A DNA stretch of 64,000 bases, from the NCBI RefSeq assembly GCF_004799325.1, contig NZ_SSMD01000001.1, positions 124,001 to 188,000 of the forward strand, in the 5' to 3' direction. Shown here piece by piece: positions 32,616-41,580 of this stretch. Position 1 is the stretch's first letter, and every line of letters starts with the position of its first letter. A model generated the notes under the pieces. That model saw only the letters and a program-made list of their open reading frames with translations, was not told the DNA's origin and did no database searches. Both the position numbers and the translations under genes were made by a program. This DNA is from Thalassobius vesicularis (GTDB lineage Bacteria > Pseudomonadota > Alphaproteobacteria > Rhodobacterales > Rhodobacteraceae).

Positions 32616-32645
32616 CAAAAAAGGCGCCCTGCGGGGCGCCTTTTG
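32616..32645. terminator. Bidirectional terminator
   Basis: AAGGCGCCC-TGCG-GGGCGCCTT flanked by an A-run and a T-run, between the convergent EI24 and DUF1467 genes. Confidence 0.92.
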
Positions 32646-32662
32646 CGTGTTGGTCCGTCGGC

Positions 32663-32938
32663 TTACCCCGTGGGGCCCATCCGGTTGAACCAGTCGATGT
32701 CACGCACCGAGATCCAGCCCGACAGGATGATCCCCGAAATCACGCACCACAGCACCACGGTGATCGCTGTCGTGATCATCGCCTTTTTCTTCAGGTTATG
32801 ATGCTCGGGCGCGCCGGCCTGGGTGCCGGGGACGATCTTGCCCACGTCACCTTGGGTCTGCAGGCGGATCGGGATCACGATCAGGAAGGTCATGAACCAG
32901 ATCACCGCGAACAGGACAAGGGCCGAGGTGATGGTCAT
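32663..32938 (-). CDS. DUF1467 family membrane protein
   Basis: A 91-residue inner-membrane protein with two transmembrane helices (SALVLFAVIWFMTFLIVIPI and MITTAITVVLWCVISGIIL) joined by a loop containing PGTQAGAPEHHNLKKKA, the DUF1467 signature. The gene follows mce with a one-base TGATG overlap, so it is translationally coupled to the epimerase; this linkage is common in Rhodobacterales and unexplained. Confidence 0.92.
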   Translation of the reverse strand: MTITSALVLFAVIWFMTFLIVIPIRLQTQGDVGKIVPGTQAGAPEHHNLKKKAMITTAITVVLWCVISGIILSGWISVRDIDWFNRMGPTG

Positions 32939-33342
32939 CAGACTTGCTCCAGCTCCACCAGGGTGCCGTTCATGTCCTTGGGATGCAGGAACAGCACGGG
33001 CTTGCCGTGGGCGCCGATCTTCGGCTCGCCGTTGCCCAGAACGCGCAGGCCGTTGGCCTTCAGCTGATCACGCGCGGCCAGGATGTCGTCGACCTCGTAA
33101 CACACATGGTGAATACCGCCCGAGGGGTTCTTTTCCAGAAAACCCAGGATCGGGGAGTTGTCGCCCAGCGGGTACAGCAGCTCGATCTTGGTGTTGGGCA
33201 GTTCGATGAACACTACGGTGACGCCGTGATCGGGTTCGTCCTGCGGCGGGTTCACCTTGGCCCCCAGCGCGGTGCGGTACTGCTCGGATGCGGCTTCGAG
33301 GTCGGGAACGGCGATAGCGACGTGATTCAGGCGGCCAATCAT
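32938..33342 (-). CDS. mce: Methylmalonyl-CoA epimerase
   Basis: A 134-residue VOC-fold metalloenzyme that interconverts (R)- and (S)-methylmalonyl-CoA. Metal ligands are expected at His7 (RLNHVAIAV), Glu in KIELLYPL, His in GGIHHVCYEV and Glu in LVELEQV. Length is normal. It acts together with methylmalonyl-CoA mutase, whose GTPase chaperone MeaB is encoded at 12.3-13.3 kb. Confidence 0.96.
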   Translation of the reverse strand: MIGRLNHVAIAVPDLEAASEQYRTALGAKVNPPQDEPDHGVTVVFIELPNTKIELLYPLGDNSPILGFLEKNPSGGIHHVCYEVDDILAARDQLKANGLRVLGNGEPKIGAHGKPVLFLHPKDMNGTLVELEQV

Positions 33343-33491
33343 GGGGGTCTCCTTTGGATTCCAAGTTTCGCGCAGTTATGGCGGGCGACGGGGGTTTGCG
33401 CAAGCGTCCGGGCCGCTGTCACCGGGGCGTTAACGCCGCATTCACCAACCCTGTTCCATGTTGAGTCGCATGATGCCGCAGGAGGATTCCC

Positions 33492-34208
33492 ATGGACGAC
33501 AGAGACCAGTTTCAGTTCAACCGCTTTCCCACGCCTGCCCGCCCGCTGCTGGGCGTGACCATTCTGGCGGTCGAGGACAGCCGCTTCGCCTGCGAGGCGA
33601 TGCGCCTGCTCTGCGTCCGATCCGGGGCGCGCATCCGGCGAGCCGACAGCATCATGGCGGCGAAACGGCACCTGATGGTCTACCGCCCGACCGTGCTGAT
33701 CGTGGATCACGGCCTGCCAGATGGTGAGGGGGCCGACCTGATCCACGAGGCCGCCACCATGTCCCCGCGCATCCCCGTCATTCTGGGCACCAGCGCCGAT
33801 GATCTGGCGCAGGAGTGCTGCCTGGCGGCCGGGGCGGACGGGTTCCTGCCCAAGCCCACGCGCTCTTTGGCGCAGTTCCAGGAGTTGATCCTGGCCTGCC
33901 TGCCCGCCGACCAGCGCCCGATGGGGCCGCGTGCCGTGAATGATGAGGTGATCCAGCCCGACACGCTGGCCTATCAGGACGATCTGGCCCACGCGGCCGA
34001 CCTGCTGAGCGACGGCAATGACGACCAGATCCTGGACTACGTGGCGCAATTCGTGACCGGCATCGCCCGCAGCGCCGCCGACGCCCCGCTGATCACCGCC
34101 GGCGAGGCGCTGACCATCGCGCGGATGCAGGGGCGCAGTTGCGGTTCAGCCGTGGCAAATCTGGCCGGGCTGATGCAGGACCGGCTGGCCAGCCCCGTCG
34201 CCGTTTAA
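33492..34208 (+). CDS. Response-regulator receiver-domain protein without a recognised output domain
   Basis: A 238-residue protein. The receiver domain (residues about 21-145) has the acidic pair Glu28-Asp29 (ILAVEDSRF), the phospho-acceptor Asp72 (VLIVDHGLPDGEG), and the lysine in GFLPKPTRS. The C-terminal 90 residues are acidic and helical (YQDDLAHAADLLSDGNDDQ, ITAGEALTIAR) and match no DNA-binding or enzymatic domain I recognise, so it may signal by protein contact. No histidine kinase lies nearby. The last four bases overlap the convergent GNAT gene. Confidence 0.88.
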   Translation: MDDRDQFQFNRFPTPARPLLGVTILAVEDSRFACEAMRLLCVRSGARIRRADSIMAAKRHLMVYRPTVLIVDHGLPDGEGADLIHEAATMSPRIPVILGTSADDLAQECCLAAGADGFLPKPTRSLAQFQELILACLPADQRPMGPRAVNDEVIQPDTLAYQDDLAHAADLLSDGNDDQILDYVAQFVTGIARSAADAPLITAGEALTIARMQGRSCGSAVANLAGLMQDRLASPVAV

Positions 34209-34924
34209 CCGGCCAACCCCGGATCGGGTGCGACGCCCGCCAGTTTGGTCAGGTCCGACAGGCGCTCTTTCTGGCGTCCGTCGGTGGTGAAGTTGGTGGG
34301 CGACAACCAGACGCGGAAGGCCTCGCTCAGCGCGGGCCATTCCTTGTCGATGGCGGCGAACCAGGCGGTGTCGCGGTTGCGCCCCTTCACAATGGTAGCC
34401 TGCCGGAAAATCCCCTCGTAGCTCAGCCCCAGCCGCTGCGCCGCGCGTCGCGAGGGCAGGTTCAGCGCATCGCATTTCCACTCAAACCGGCGATACCCGG
34501 CCTGAAACGCCCATTGCATCGTCAGGAAAAACAGCTCGGTCGCGGCCTTGGTCTGCTGCAGGCGGGGCGCGAAATTCAGGTGGCCCAGCTCGATGGATCC
34601 GGCCTCGGGCGTGATCCGCAGATAGCTGCCGACGCCCCCATACTGGCGCGTTTCCTTGTCGTAGATCGCAAAGAAATACGGATCAGCCCCACCGGCCACG
34701 TCGCGCATCCAGCGATGGTACTGCGCGGCCGAGGAAAACGGACCGTAAGGCAGGTAATCCCACACCCAGTCGTGCCCTTCGTAGGCGCGGAACAGCAGGG
34801 CGGCGTGATGCTCGGCGTCCAGCTTTTCCAGACGGACGTATTGGCCGTCCAGCACGGCCCAATCGGGGCGCGGCGGCGGGGCCCAGTTCGGCACGGTTTC
34901 GCCCAGAATACGCGGATCGGTCAT
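34205..34924 (-). CDS. GNAT-family N-acetyltransferase (RimJ/RimL-like)
   Basis: A 239-residue acetyl-CoA-dependent transferase. The fold shows in YVRLEKLDAEHHAALL, YGGVGSYLRITPEAGSIELGH (beta 4, with the acetyl-CoA bulge) and KAATELFFLTMQWAFQAGYRRFEWKCDALNLPSRRAAQRLGLSYEG given here as successive segments of motifs A and B. This size and the LNLPSRRAA signature resemble the RimJ/RimL-type subgroup annotated in many Proteobacteria without known substrate. It stands alone. Confidence 0.88.
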   Translation of the reverse strand: MTDPRILGETVPNWAPPPRPDWAVLDGQYVRLEKLDAEHHAALLFRAYEGHDWVWDYLPYGPFSSAAQYHRWMRDVAGGADPYFFAIYDKETRQYGGVGSYLRITPEAGSIELGHLNFAPRLQQTKAATELFFLTMQWAFQAGYRRFEWKCDALNLPSRRAAQRLGLSYEGIFRQATIVKGRNRDTAWFAAIDKEWPALSEAFRVWLSPTNFTTDGRQKERLSDLTKLAGVAPDPGLAG

Positions 34925-34981
34925 GGCGCCCTCCTATAGGATCGGGCGCAGGCTAACCCACTGCCGCAAGGCGCAAAAGCC

Positions 34982-36199
34982 CTAAAGGATCAGCGACGGG
35001 CGCGGCCCCAGGTCCAGCCCCGGAAAAACCGTACGCTCCAGTACTGACGCGTCCAGCCCGAACAGGCCGCGCATCACCCAGCCCGCATAGGCGCGCACGT
35101 CGCGCGTGGGCATCAGGTCGCGGCGCTGGTACAGGGCGGCCTCGGACAGGCCGGGCCAATCGCGCGCCACCTGCCCGCCCCGGATCGCACCGCCCGCCAG
35201 CAGCATCGCGCCGCCAGTGCCGTGGTCAGTGCCACGTGTGCCGTTCTCGCGCACGGTGCGTCCGAATTCCGTCATCGCCACCACGGCGGTCTTGCCCCAA
35301 GTGTCGCCCAGCGTCGATTTAAGCACCAACAGCGCGTCCGACAGCTGCGTCAACGCCCGAGGCAGCGCGCCGGGCTGGAACCTGTGCGTATCCCACCCGC
35401 CGATCGAGAACGAAGCGATGCGCGTGTCCCCCAGCAGTTTTTCCCCGGCAAAGGCGGCGACCTGCCGGATGCCCTCGGTGCCTTTCTTGGACAGGCCCGC
35501 CATGTCCATATCCGTGCCCGTCGGCACCGCCATCATGCCACCGTCACCGCTGTCCAGTTGCTGCGCGGCCTCGGCAAAGGCGTCGGCAAAGGCGGGGTCG
35601 TCGTGCATCACCAACTCGGCCAGACGGCGCCCCTGCGGCGACAGTTTCAGTCGCACATCCGGCGACCAGTTGGCCACGGGGGCCTGCCCGGTCAGGATCA
35701 GCAGGTTTTCGTGGCCGATGGCATAGGCCAGATCGGGGCGCATCCCCGGCACGGTTTGCAGCATCCGGTTCAGCCAGCCATCGCGCCCGGTGGCGGGGCC
35801 CAGATCGGGGGTGCCAGCCTCGAGCAGATCCTGCCCGTCGAAATGGCTGCGCTTGTCGCGATAGGGGGTCGAGACGGCGTGGGCAAAGCCCAACTCTCCG
35901 GCGCGCCACATTGGCATCAACGCCTCTAACGCAGGGTGAAGCGAGAAATACCCGTCCAGGTCCAGCCCGCCGCCGGCCTCTCCGCCCTTCAGGTTGGGGC
36001 GGGCGGCGGCGTAGGCCGGGTCGCCGTAGGGCTGCACCACGTCCAGCCCGTCCATCGCGCCGCGCAGGATGATGACGACCAGCCGGTTGTCCCACGGCCC
36101 GGCGGCCAGCGAAATCGGCGTCAGCAGCGGGCTGGCCGCTGCCGAGCAGCCCAGCGCCAGGGATCGGGTCAGCAGTTTGCGGCGGGTCCAGTCGGTCAT
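34982..36199 (-). CDS. DUF1501 family protein, Tat-exported
   Basis: A 405-residue periplasmic protein of the sulfatase-like DUF1501 family. The ATG at 36199, with AAGGAG upstream, gives a leader MTDWTRRKLLTRSLALGC, a Tat-type twin-arginine signal, followed by SAAASPLL. Family features include VVIILRGAMDGLDVVQPY, SHFDGQDLLEAG, TEFGRTVRENGTRGTDHG and GTGGAMLLAGG. DUF1501 genes are nearly always paired with DUF1800, as here (11 bases apart). The function of the pair is unknown. Confidence 0.93.
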   Translation of the reverse strand: MTDWTRRKLLTRSLALGCSAAASPLLTPISLAAGPWDNRLVVIILRGAMDGLDVVQPYGDPAYAAARPNLKGGEAGGGLDLDGYFSLHPALEALMPMWRAGELGFAHAVSTPYRDKRSHFDGQDLLEAGTPDLGPATGRDGWLNRMLQTVPGMRPDLAYAIGHENLLILTGQAPVANWSPDVRLKLSPQGRRLAELVMHDDPAFADAFAEAAQQLDSGDGGMMAVPTGTDMDMAGLSKKGTEGIRQVAAFAGEKLLGDTRIASFSIGGWDTHRFQPGALPRALTQLSDALLVLKSTLGDTWGKTAVVAMTEFGRTVRENGTRGTDHGTGGAMLLAGGAIRGGQVARDWPGLSEAALYQRRDLMPTRDVRAYAGWVMRGLFGLDASVLERTVFPGLDLGPRPSLIL

Positions 36200-36209
36200 C
36201 ACACGCTCC

Positions 36210-37604
36210 TTATCGGCGCTGAAACGCCGGAGAGATCAGCACCAGCGCGATCCCTTCGGCACGGCTTTCGGCAGCTTTTGCTGCGAATCGGACGGATTCG
36301 GGCGGGTTGGGGCCCAGTGCCATCTCGACGAATTCACGGGGGTCGGGCAGCCCTTTGAGCAAGACCTGCGGCGTTTCCAGCGCCCATTCCATCCGCGTCG
36401 CCAGACCCTGCGGCGTCACCCAGGCGTCATCCTGTTCGGGCCAGCCATCGGGGCCGATCGGCAATTCCCACGGCTGCCCCATGCGTTGCAGCGGGTTCAG
36501 GAAATGCTTGCGGATGCGCTGCTCGACATCGTTGGGCTTGCCCTTGAACGGCTTGGGGTCTGCCGCGAACACACGCAGCGCGGACGAGATGAAATCGAAC
36601 GGCGGCTTCACGTTCACGCGCTCGGGCGTCCATGCGTTGGGGTGGGTCAGCATGGCGCGGTAGACGCTCAGCAGATGGCCGCGGGTGTCGCGCCAGGTGC
36701 GCTCCATCGCCTCGACCACGGCGGGGTCGGGCCGGTCGCCCAGGAAATGCACCGCCAGCTTTCGTGACAGGTGCCGTGCGGTTGCCGGATGCACCGCCAG
36801 ATCCGTCAGGACCGAGCGGATGTGATCCATCCGCGCGGGATCGCCGCCATAGGTCTGCGACAGCACCATCTCGCTGCCCGGTTCAGCCCAGTTTTCGCGA
36901 AACACCTGAGCGCCGTCAGCGTCGATGCCCAGCCCGGTCAGCAGCTCGGCCAGTTCGCGCACGTCTTTCTGGGTGTAGGGCGCGTCCACGCCCAGCGTGT
37001 GCAGCTCCAGCACCTCGCGGGCCAAGTTCTCGTTCAACCCGCGCGCGGGCGGCATCTTGGCCCGTGCCGGTGCGTTCGGCCCGACCGAGAATTGCTGATC
37101 CAGATAGTTCACCATCCCCGGATTGGTCACACCCGCGATCAGCAGGTCGGCATAGTGGCCGGTCATGTTGGGCCGCAGGAATGTCTCGGCCACGGGCTGG
37201 GCCACGCGGCGCATCACGGCGCCCTTGCCGATCACGGTGAAATGGTCGGTCCAGAAGGCGATCAGCCGTTCGCGGAAACCGTCCTGCGTATAGCTGCGCC
37301 GCCCCAGCACCTGCAGCATCCAGTAAGACTGGGCGCGGCGGGCATCCTGTTTCACCCGGTCATGGATCTTGGCCAGCTCGGGCGCGTTGGCGGCGTTCTT
37401 GGCCTGCCGGTACGCCTTGCCGGTCTCGCGCGCCTCGATGATGCGTTTCTGGAACGCGGGGAAGGTCTCGATCGGGTAATCGCGGGCGATCAGGTCGGGG
37501 CCGGTCAGCCTCTCTAGCATCTGGTCGACCGAGTCTGGCCCCAAAATGCGCCGCGCCAGCCCGGTGCCAAAGCGGATTTCGGCAAGTTTCGGATCGAAGG
37601 CCAT
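36210..37604 (-). CDS. DUF1800 family protein
   Basis: A 464-residue protein starting at 37604 (MAFDPKLAEIRFGTGLAR), chosen because GAGGAG lies just upstream; a start nine codons earlier lacks this. The family signature is visible in RFGTGLARRILG, ERLIAFWTDHFTV, MPPARGLNENLAREVLELHTLGV and YTQKDVRELAELLTGL. It has no clear signal peptide. It precedes the DUF1501 gene and the two are surely cotranscribed. Function unknown. Confidence 0.92.
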   Translation of the reverse strand: MAFDPKLAEIRFGTGLARRILGPDSVDQMLERLTGPDLIARDYPIETFPAFQKRIIEARETGKAYRQAKNAANAPELAKIHDRVKQDARRAQSYWMLQVLGRRSYTQDGFRERLIAFWTDHFTVIGKGAVMRRVAQPVAETFLRPNMTGHYADLLIAGVTNPGMVNYLDQQFSVGPNAPARAKMPPARGLNENLAREVLELHTLGVDAPYTQKDVRELAELLTGLGIDADGAQVFRENWAEPGSEMVLSQTYGGDPARMDHIRSVLTDLAVHPATARHLSRKLAVHFLGDRPDPAVVEAMERTWRDTRGHLLSVYRAMLTHPNAWTPERVNVKPPFDFISSALRVFAADPKPFKGKPNDVEQRIRKHFLNPLQRMGQPWELPIGPDGWPEQDDAWVTPQGLATRMEWALETPQVLLKGLPDPREFVEMALGPNPPESVRFAAKAAESRAEGIALVLISPAFQRR

Positions 37605-37716
37605 CGCGCTCCTCGTGCTGTTTGGGTTCAAGATAGGGCTGATACGGGTGAATTGCAGCTTTCTTGCGGCGCGGTTCGGGGCGCGGGCGGAACATTGCCC
37701 ATACCGCGCGCAAACG

Positions 37717-37746
37717 AAAACGCCCGGAGTTTCCCCCGGGCGTTTT
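37717..37746. terminator. Terminator of aspS
   Basis: AAAACGCCCGG (37717-37727) pairs perfectly with CCGGGCGTTTT (37736-37746) around an eight-base loop, 17 bases after the aspS stop (minus strand). Confidence 0.9.
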
Positions 37747-37763
37747 GCAATCCTGTGACGGGA

Positions 37764-39545
37764 TCAGTCCTGCGGGATGATGCGCAGCGACAGCTCCATC
37801 AGCTGGTCGCTGGACGCCTCGGAGGGCGCGTTCATCATCAGGTCCTCGGCGCGCTGGTTCATCGGGAACATGATGACCTCGCGGATGTTGGCGGTGTCGG
37901 CCAGCAGCATCACGATCCGGTCGATGCCAGCCGCGCAGCCACCGTGCGGCGGGGCGCCGTACTGGAACGCCTGATACAGCGCACCGAAACGGCTTTTCAC
38001 CTCGGCCTCGTCGTAGCCGGCGATCTCGAACGCCTTCAGCATCACCTCGGGCTTGTGGTTCCGGATCGCGCCGGACACCAGCTCGTAGCCGTTGCAGGCC
38101 AGATCGTACTGGAAGCCACGGACCTCCATCGGGTCACCGTTCAGCGCGTCCAGGCCACCCTGCGGCATCGAGAACGGGTTGTGTTCGAAGTCGATCTCGC
38201 CGGTTTCCTCGTCCTGTTCGTAGATCGGGAAATCGACGATCCAGGCGAATGCGAAACGGTCGGTCTCGGTCAGGCCCAGCTCGGCGCCGATGACGTCGCG
38301 GGCCTTGCCGGCGACCTTCTCGAACGACTTGGGCTTGCCCCCCAGGAAGAACGCGGCATCGCCGACGCCCAAGCCCAGCTGCTGGCGGATCGCCTCGGTG
38401 CGCTCGGGGCCGATGTTCTTGGCCAGCGGGCCAGCGGCTTCCATGCCGTCCGCACCGTCGCGCCAGAAGATATAGCCCATGCCCGGCAGGCCCTCTTTCT
38501 GCGCAAACGCATTCATGCGGTCGCAGAACTTGCGGCTGCCGCCGGTGGGTGCGGGGATGGCGCGGATCTGGGTGCCGTCCTGCTCCAGCAGCTTGGCGAA
38601 GATTGCAAAGCCAGAGCCCGCGAAATGCTCGGACACGACCTGCATCTTGATCGGGTTGCGCAGGTCGGGCTTGTCGGTGCCGTACCACAGCGCCGAGTCC
38701 TTGTACGAGATCTGCGGCCATTCGCCGGGCGCGTCGACCTTGCGGCCACCGCCGAATTCTTCGAACACACCAGCCAGAACCGGGCTGATCGTGTCAAAGA
38801 TGTCCTGCTGGGTGACGAACGACATCTCCAGGTCCAGCTGGTAGAAATCGGTGGGCGAGCGGTCGGCGCGCGGGTCTTCGTCGCGGAAGCAGGGCGCGAT
38901 CTGGAAATACTTGTCGAAGCCCGACATCATGATCAGCTGCTTGAACTGCTGCGGGGCCTGCGGCAGGGCGTAGAACTTGCCCGGGTGCAGACGCGACGGC
39001 ACCAGGAAGTCGCGCGCCCCTTCGGGCGACGAGGCGGTGATGATCGGGGTCTGGAATTCGCGGAAGCCGCGATCCCACATGCGGCGGCGCATCGAGGCCA
39101 CCACGTCCGAGCGCAGCGTCATGTTGTCCTGCATCGCCTCGCGGCGCAGGTCCAGGTAGCGATAGCGCAGGCGGGTTTCCTCGGGGTATTCCTGATCGCC
39201 GAACACCATCAGCGGCAGTTCCTTGGCGGCGCCCAGCACTTCGATGTCACGGACGAACACTTCGATCTCGCCGGTGGGCAGCTTTGGGTTCACCAGCGAT
39301 GCGTCGCGGGCCTTCACCTCGCCGTCGATGCGGATACACCACTCGCTGCGGACCTTCTCGACCTCGGCAAAGGCGGCCGAGTCCGGGTCGCACAGCACTT
39401 GCGTGACGCCGTAGTGGTCGCGCAGGTCGATGAACAGGATGCCGCCATGGTCGCGCACCCGGTGGACCCAACCCGACAGGCGGACGGTCTGGCCCACGTT
39501 ATCCTTGGTCAGAGCGGCGCAGGTATGGCTGCGATATGCGTGCAT
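37764..39545 (-). CDS. aspS: Aspartate--tRNA ligase
   Basis: A class II aminoacyl-tRNA synthetase charging tRNA-Asp (and possibly tRNA-Asn). The start at 39545, preceded by AAGGA, gives 593 residues, the normal bacterial length. The N-terminal OB-fold holds [23 protein letters not shown] split over motif positions 20-45. The catalytic core includes [35 protein letters not shown] and the C-terminal [13 protein letters not shown] (motif 3 arginine). The bacterial GAD insertion domain is present in the middle. It is monocistronic with promoter and terminator. Confidence 0.97.
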   Translation of the reverse strand: MHAYRSHTCAALTKDNVGQTVRLSGWVHRVRDHGGILFIDLRDHYGVTQVLCDPDSAAFAEVEKVRSEWCIRIDGEVKARDASLVNPKLPTGEIEVFVRDIEVLGAAKELPLMVFGDQEYPEETRLRYRYLDLRREAMQDNMTLRSDVVASMRRRMWDRGFREFQTPIITASSPEGARDFLVPSRLHPGKFYALPQAPQQFKQLIMMSGFDKYFQIAPCFRDEDPRADRSPTDFYQLDLEMSFVTQQDIFDTISPVLAGVFEEFGGGRKVDAPGEWPQISYKDSALWYGTDKPDLRNPIKMQVVSEHFAGSGFAIFAKLLEQDGTQIRAIPAPTGGSRKFCDRMNAFAQKEGLPGMGYIFWRDGADGMEAAGPLAKNIGPERTEAIRQQLGLGVGDAAFFLGGKPKSFEKVAGKARDVIGAELGLTETDRFAFAWIVDFPIYEQDEETGEIDFEHNPFSMPQGGLDALNGDPMEVRGFQYDLACNGYELVSGAIRNHKPEVMLKAFEIAGYDEAEVKSRFGALYQAFQYGAPPHGGCAAGIDRIVMLLADTANIREVIMFPMNQRAEDLMMNAPSEASSDQLMELSLRIIPQD

Positions 39546-39580
39546 GTCTTTTTTCCTTACGGTGTGGCGGCGGTTGCGCC

Positions 39581-39609
39581 GATACACATTGCATTGCCGC
39601 CAGTGTCAA
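39581..39609 (-). promoter_or_regulatory. Sigma-70 promoter of aspS
   Basis: On the minus strand, a consensus TTGACA (39604-39609) is followed after 17 bases by TGTATC (39581-39586), 36 bases from the start codon. Confidence 0.65.
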
Positions 39610-39658
39610 GGGAGGCGGCCGGTTTCGCGGCCTTCTGTGCCTGAATGGCGGGGAATTC

Positions 39659-40306
39659 TCAACCGGTTTGCAGGGTCAGGCGCAGGGGAATCTCTGCGCG
39701 CAGCGAATTACCGGCGGTGATTGCGCGGGCATTGGCCAGATCCTGACGGGTGATCAGCGCCTCGGTCACGGCGCCCAGCGCCAACTGTTGCTGCCGGTAG
39801 ATGCCCGGCAACAGCCCGCAGGACAGCGCGGGCGTCACGCGCCGCCCGTCGGCCAGCGTCACGAACAGGTTGGTGATGGTGCCCTCGCACAGATGGCCGT
39901 CGGTGTTGAAGAACACCGCCTCGCCCACCCCTTCGGGCAGCGCGGCGCGGTGCTGGTCATAAAGCGCGCGACGGGTCGTCTTGTGGCGCAGCCACGGGTC
40001 GGCGGGGTCCAGCAGGTCGGGCGCGATGATCGCCCTCCATTCGGGGGGCGAGGGCGGCAGGTCCGCGCGCGTCAGCTCCAGATCCCCAGAGGCACCCAGC
40101 GTCAGGCGGCAGCGTTGCGGGGCCTCGGCGTGGATCGTTGCGACCAACTGCTCGGCCGCGCCCCGGTCGAACGCAAAACCCAGCGCCGCGCTGCTGCGGG
40201 CCATCCGGTCCAGATGCAGCCCCAGCGCCCGCGCGCCGTGCTGCGGCAGCCAGCCGAAGGTTTCGATCAGGCGGGTATCAGCGTCCGGGCAAAGCGTGCT
40301 TTCCAT
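39659..40306 (-). CDS. pabC: Aminodeoxychorismate lyase-like class IV aminotransferase
   Basis: A 215-residue fold-type IV PLP enzyme that would release 4-aminobenzoate from aminodeoxychorismate for folate synthesis. The Schiff-base lysine is in LRHKTTRRALYDQ, and the family motif EGTITNLFVTLADGRRVTP is clear. The start at 40306 overlaps the 3' end of pabB by 40 bases, fixing a two-gene operon. In many proteobacteria these two are fused into one protein; here they are separate. Confidence 0.88.
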   Translation of the reverse strand: MESTLCPDADTRLIETFGWLPQHGARALGLHLDRMARSSAALGFAFDRGAAEQLVATIHAEAPQRCRLTLGASGDLELTRADLPPSPPEWRAIIAPDLLDPADPWLRHKTTRRALYDQHRAALPEGVGEAVFFNTDGHLCEGTITNLFVTLADGRRVTPALSCGLLPGIYRQQQLALGAVTEALITRQDLANARAITAGNSLRAEIPLRLTLQTG

Positions 40307-41379
40307 AGCGCCTCCTCATATTCCGATGCGGCGGTGCTGTCCCAGACCACCCCGCCGCCGACATTCAGCGTGGCGCGCGCGCCCTCCAGCATGACGGTAC
40401 GGATCGCCACGTTGAATTCCGAGCGTCCGTCCGGCGCGGCCCAGCCGATGGTGCCGCAATAGGCGTCGCGCGACCAGGGTTCCAGTTCGCGGATGATCTG
40501 CATCGCCCGCAGTTTCGGTGCCCCGGTGATCGAGCCACACGGGAACAGCGCCCGCAAAACCCCGTCCAGCCCGGTGCCCGGACGCAACCGCCCCTGCACG
40601 GTCGAGACCATCTGATGCACCGTCGCATAGGTTTCCACCGCGAACAGGTCCGGCACCCGGACCGAGCCCGCCTGACAAATCCGGCTGATGTCATTGCGCA
40701 GCAGGTCCACGATCATCAGGTTCTCGGCCTGGTTCTTCTCATCCCCGGCCAGAATGGCGCGTTGCCGGGCATCCGCCGCCGGATCGGGCAGGCGCGGCAG
40801 GGTGCCTTTCATCGGGCGGGTCTGGATGCGCCCACCCGCATCGGTGCGAAAGAACAACTCGGGCGAGCGGGACAGCAGCGCCACCCCGTCCGTCTGGACC
40901 AGCGCGCCGTGGCCGACCGGTTGTCGCGCCACCAATGACGCATAAATCCCCGCAGCCGTTCCCTCGGCCACCGCATCCACCGGAAAGGTCAGGTTGGCCT
41001 GATAGATGTCACCGCGGCCGATATAGTCGTGCACGGCCTGAAACGCGCGGGCATAGCGCGCACCGTCCCAGCGCGGGGCCAGATCGTGCAACGCGCCCGC
41101 GCCGTTCAGCGGCGGCGCATCCTCGGGCGCCTCGTACACACCGAAGTGCAGCAACGGCAGCCGCCGGTCGTTCGGCATCAGCGCGTGCAGGCGCGGCTCC
41201 AGCGCATAACCCAGCTCGTAACTGGCATAGCCCGCCAGCCACAGCCCCCGCGCCTGAACGCGAGCCAGCTCGGCCAGGGCAGGCGCCACCTGCTCGGGCC
41301 GCTCGGCCACGATCTGCGCCACGGGACGGGCGAATACCGCCACCGCCCCCGCCGGGCCATGATCGAATCGTAGTCTCAA
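40267..41379 (-). CDS. pabB: Aminodeoxychorismate synthase component I
   Basis: A 370-residue chorismate-binding enzyme that aminates chorismate with PabA. Diagnostic motifs are RSPELFFRTDAGG, TRPMKGTLPR, NLMIVDLLRNDISRIC, the VETYATVHQMVSTVQG segment and FPCGSITGAPKLRAM. The N-terminal part is shorter than in E. coli PabB (about 450 residues), as is usual for this alphaproteobacterial type. The start codon is TTG at 41379 with GAGG five bases upstream. It overlaps pabC by 40 bases. No pabA glutaminase gene is in the window. Confidence 0.93.
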   Translation of the reverse strand: MRLRFDHGPAGAVAVFARPVAQIVAERPEQVAPALAELARVQARGLWLAGYASYELGYALEPRLHALMPNDRRLPLLHFGVYEAPEDAPPLNGAGALHDLAPRWDGARYARAFQAVHDYIGRGDIYQANLTFPVDAVAEGTAAGIYASLVARQPVGHGALVQTDGVALLSRSPELFFRTDAGGRIQTRPMKGTLPRLPDPAADARQRAILAGDEKNQAENLMIVDLLRNDISRICQAGSVRVPDLFAVETYATVHQMVSTVQGRLRPGTGLDGVLRALFPCGSITGAPKLRAMQIIRELEPWSRDAYCGTIGWAAPDGRSEFNVAIRTVMLEGARATLNVGGGVVWDSTAASEYEEALWKARFARTLIPA

Positions 41380-41483
41380 GGCACCTCACCCTTCGTGATC
41401 TGCCCTCCCCGGGGTGCTATAGACCAGTTGAGGGGCGAAAACAGTCCATCTGCGACAGATCGCAGATGATTCCCGTTCCCCCC

Positions 41484-41511
41484 TTGCACAGTCGGGACCG
41501 ATGGCTATAAC
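41484..41511 (+). promoter_or_regulatory. Sigma-70 promoter of carB
   Basis: TTGCAC (41484-41489) and TATAAC (41506-41511) with 16-base spacing, giving a leader of about 63 bases before the carB ATG. Confidence 0.65.
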
Positions 41512-41580
41512 CCACGACAATTTGCGCGGGGTGAGTCATACCCCTGTTCAATGCTGCCCAATGCTCACAAGAGGTCCGCC

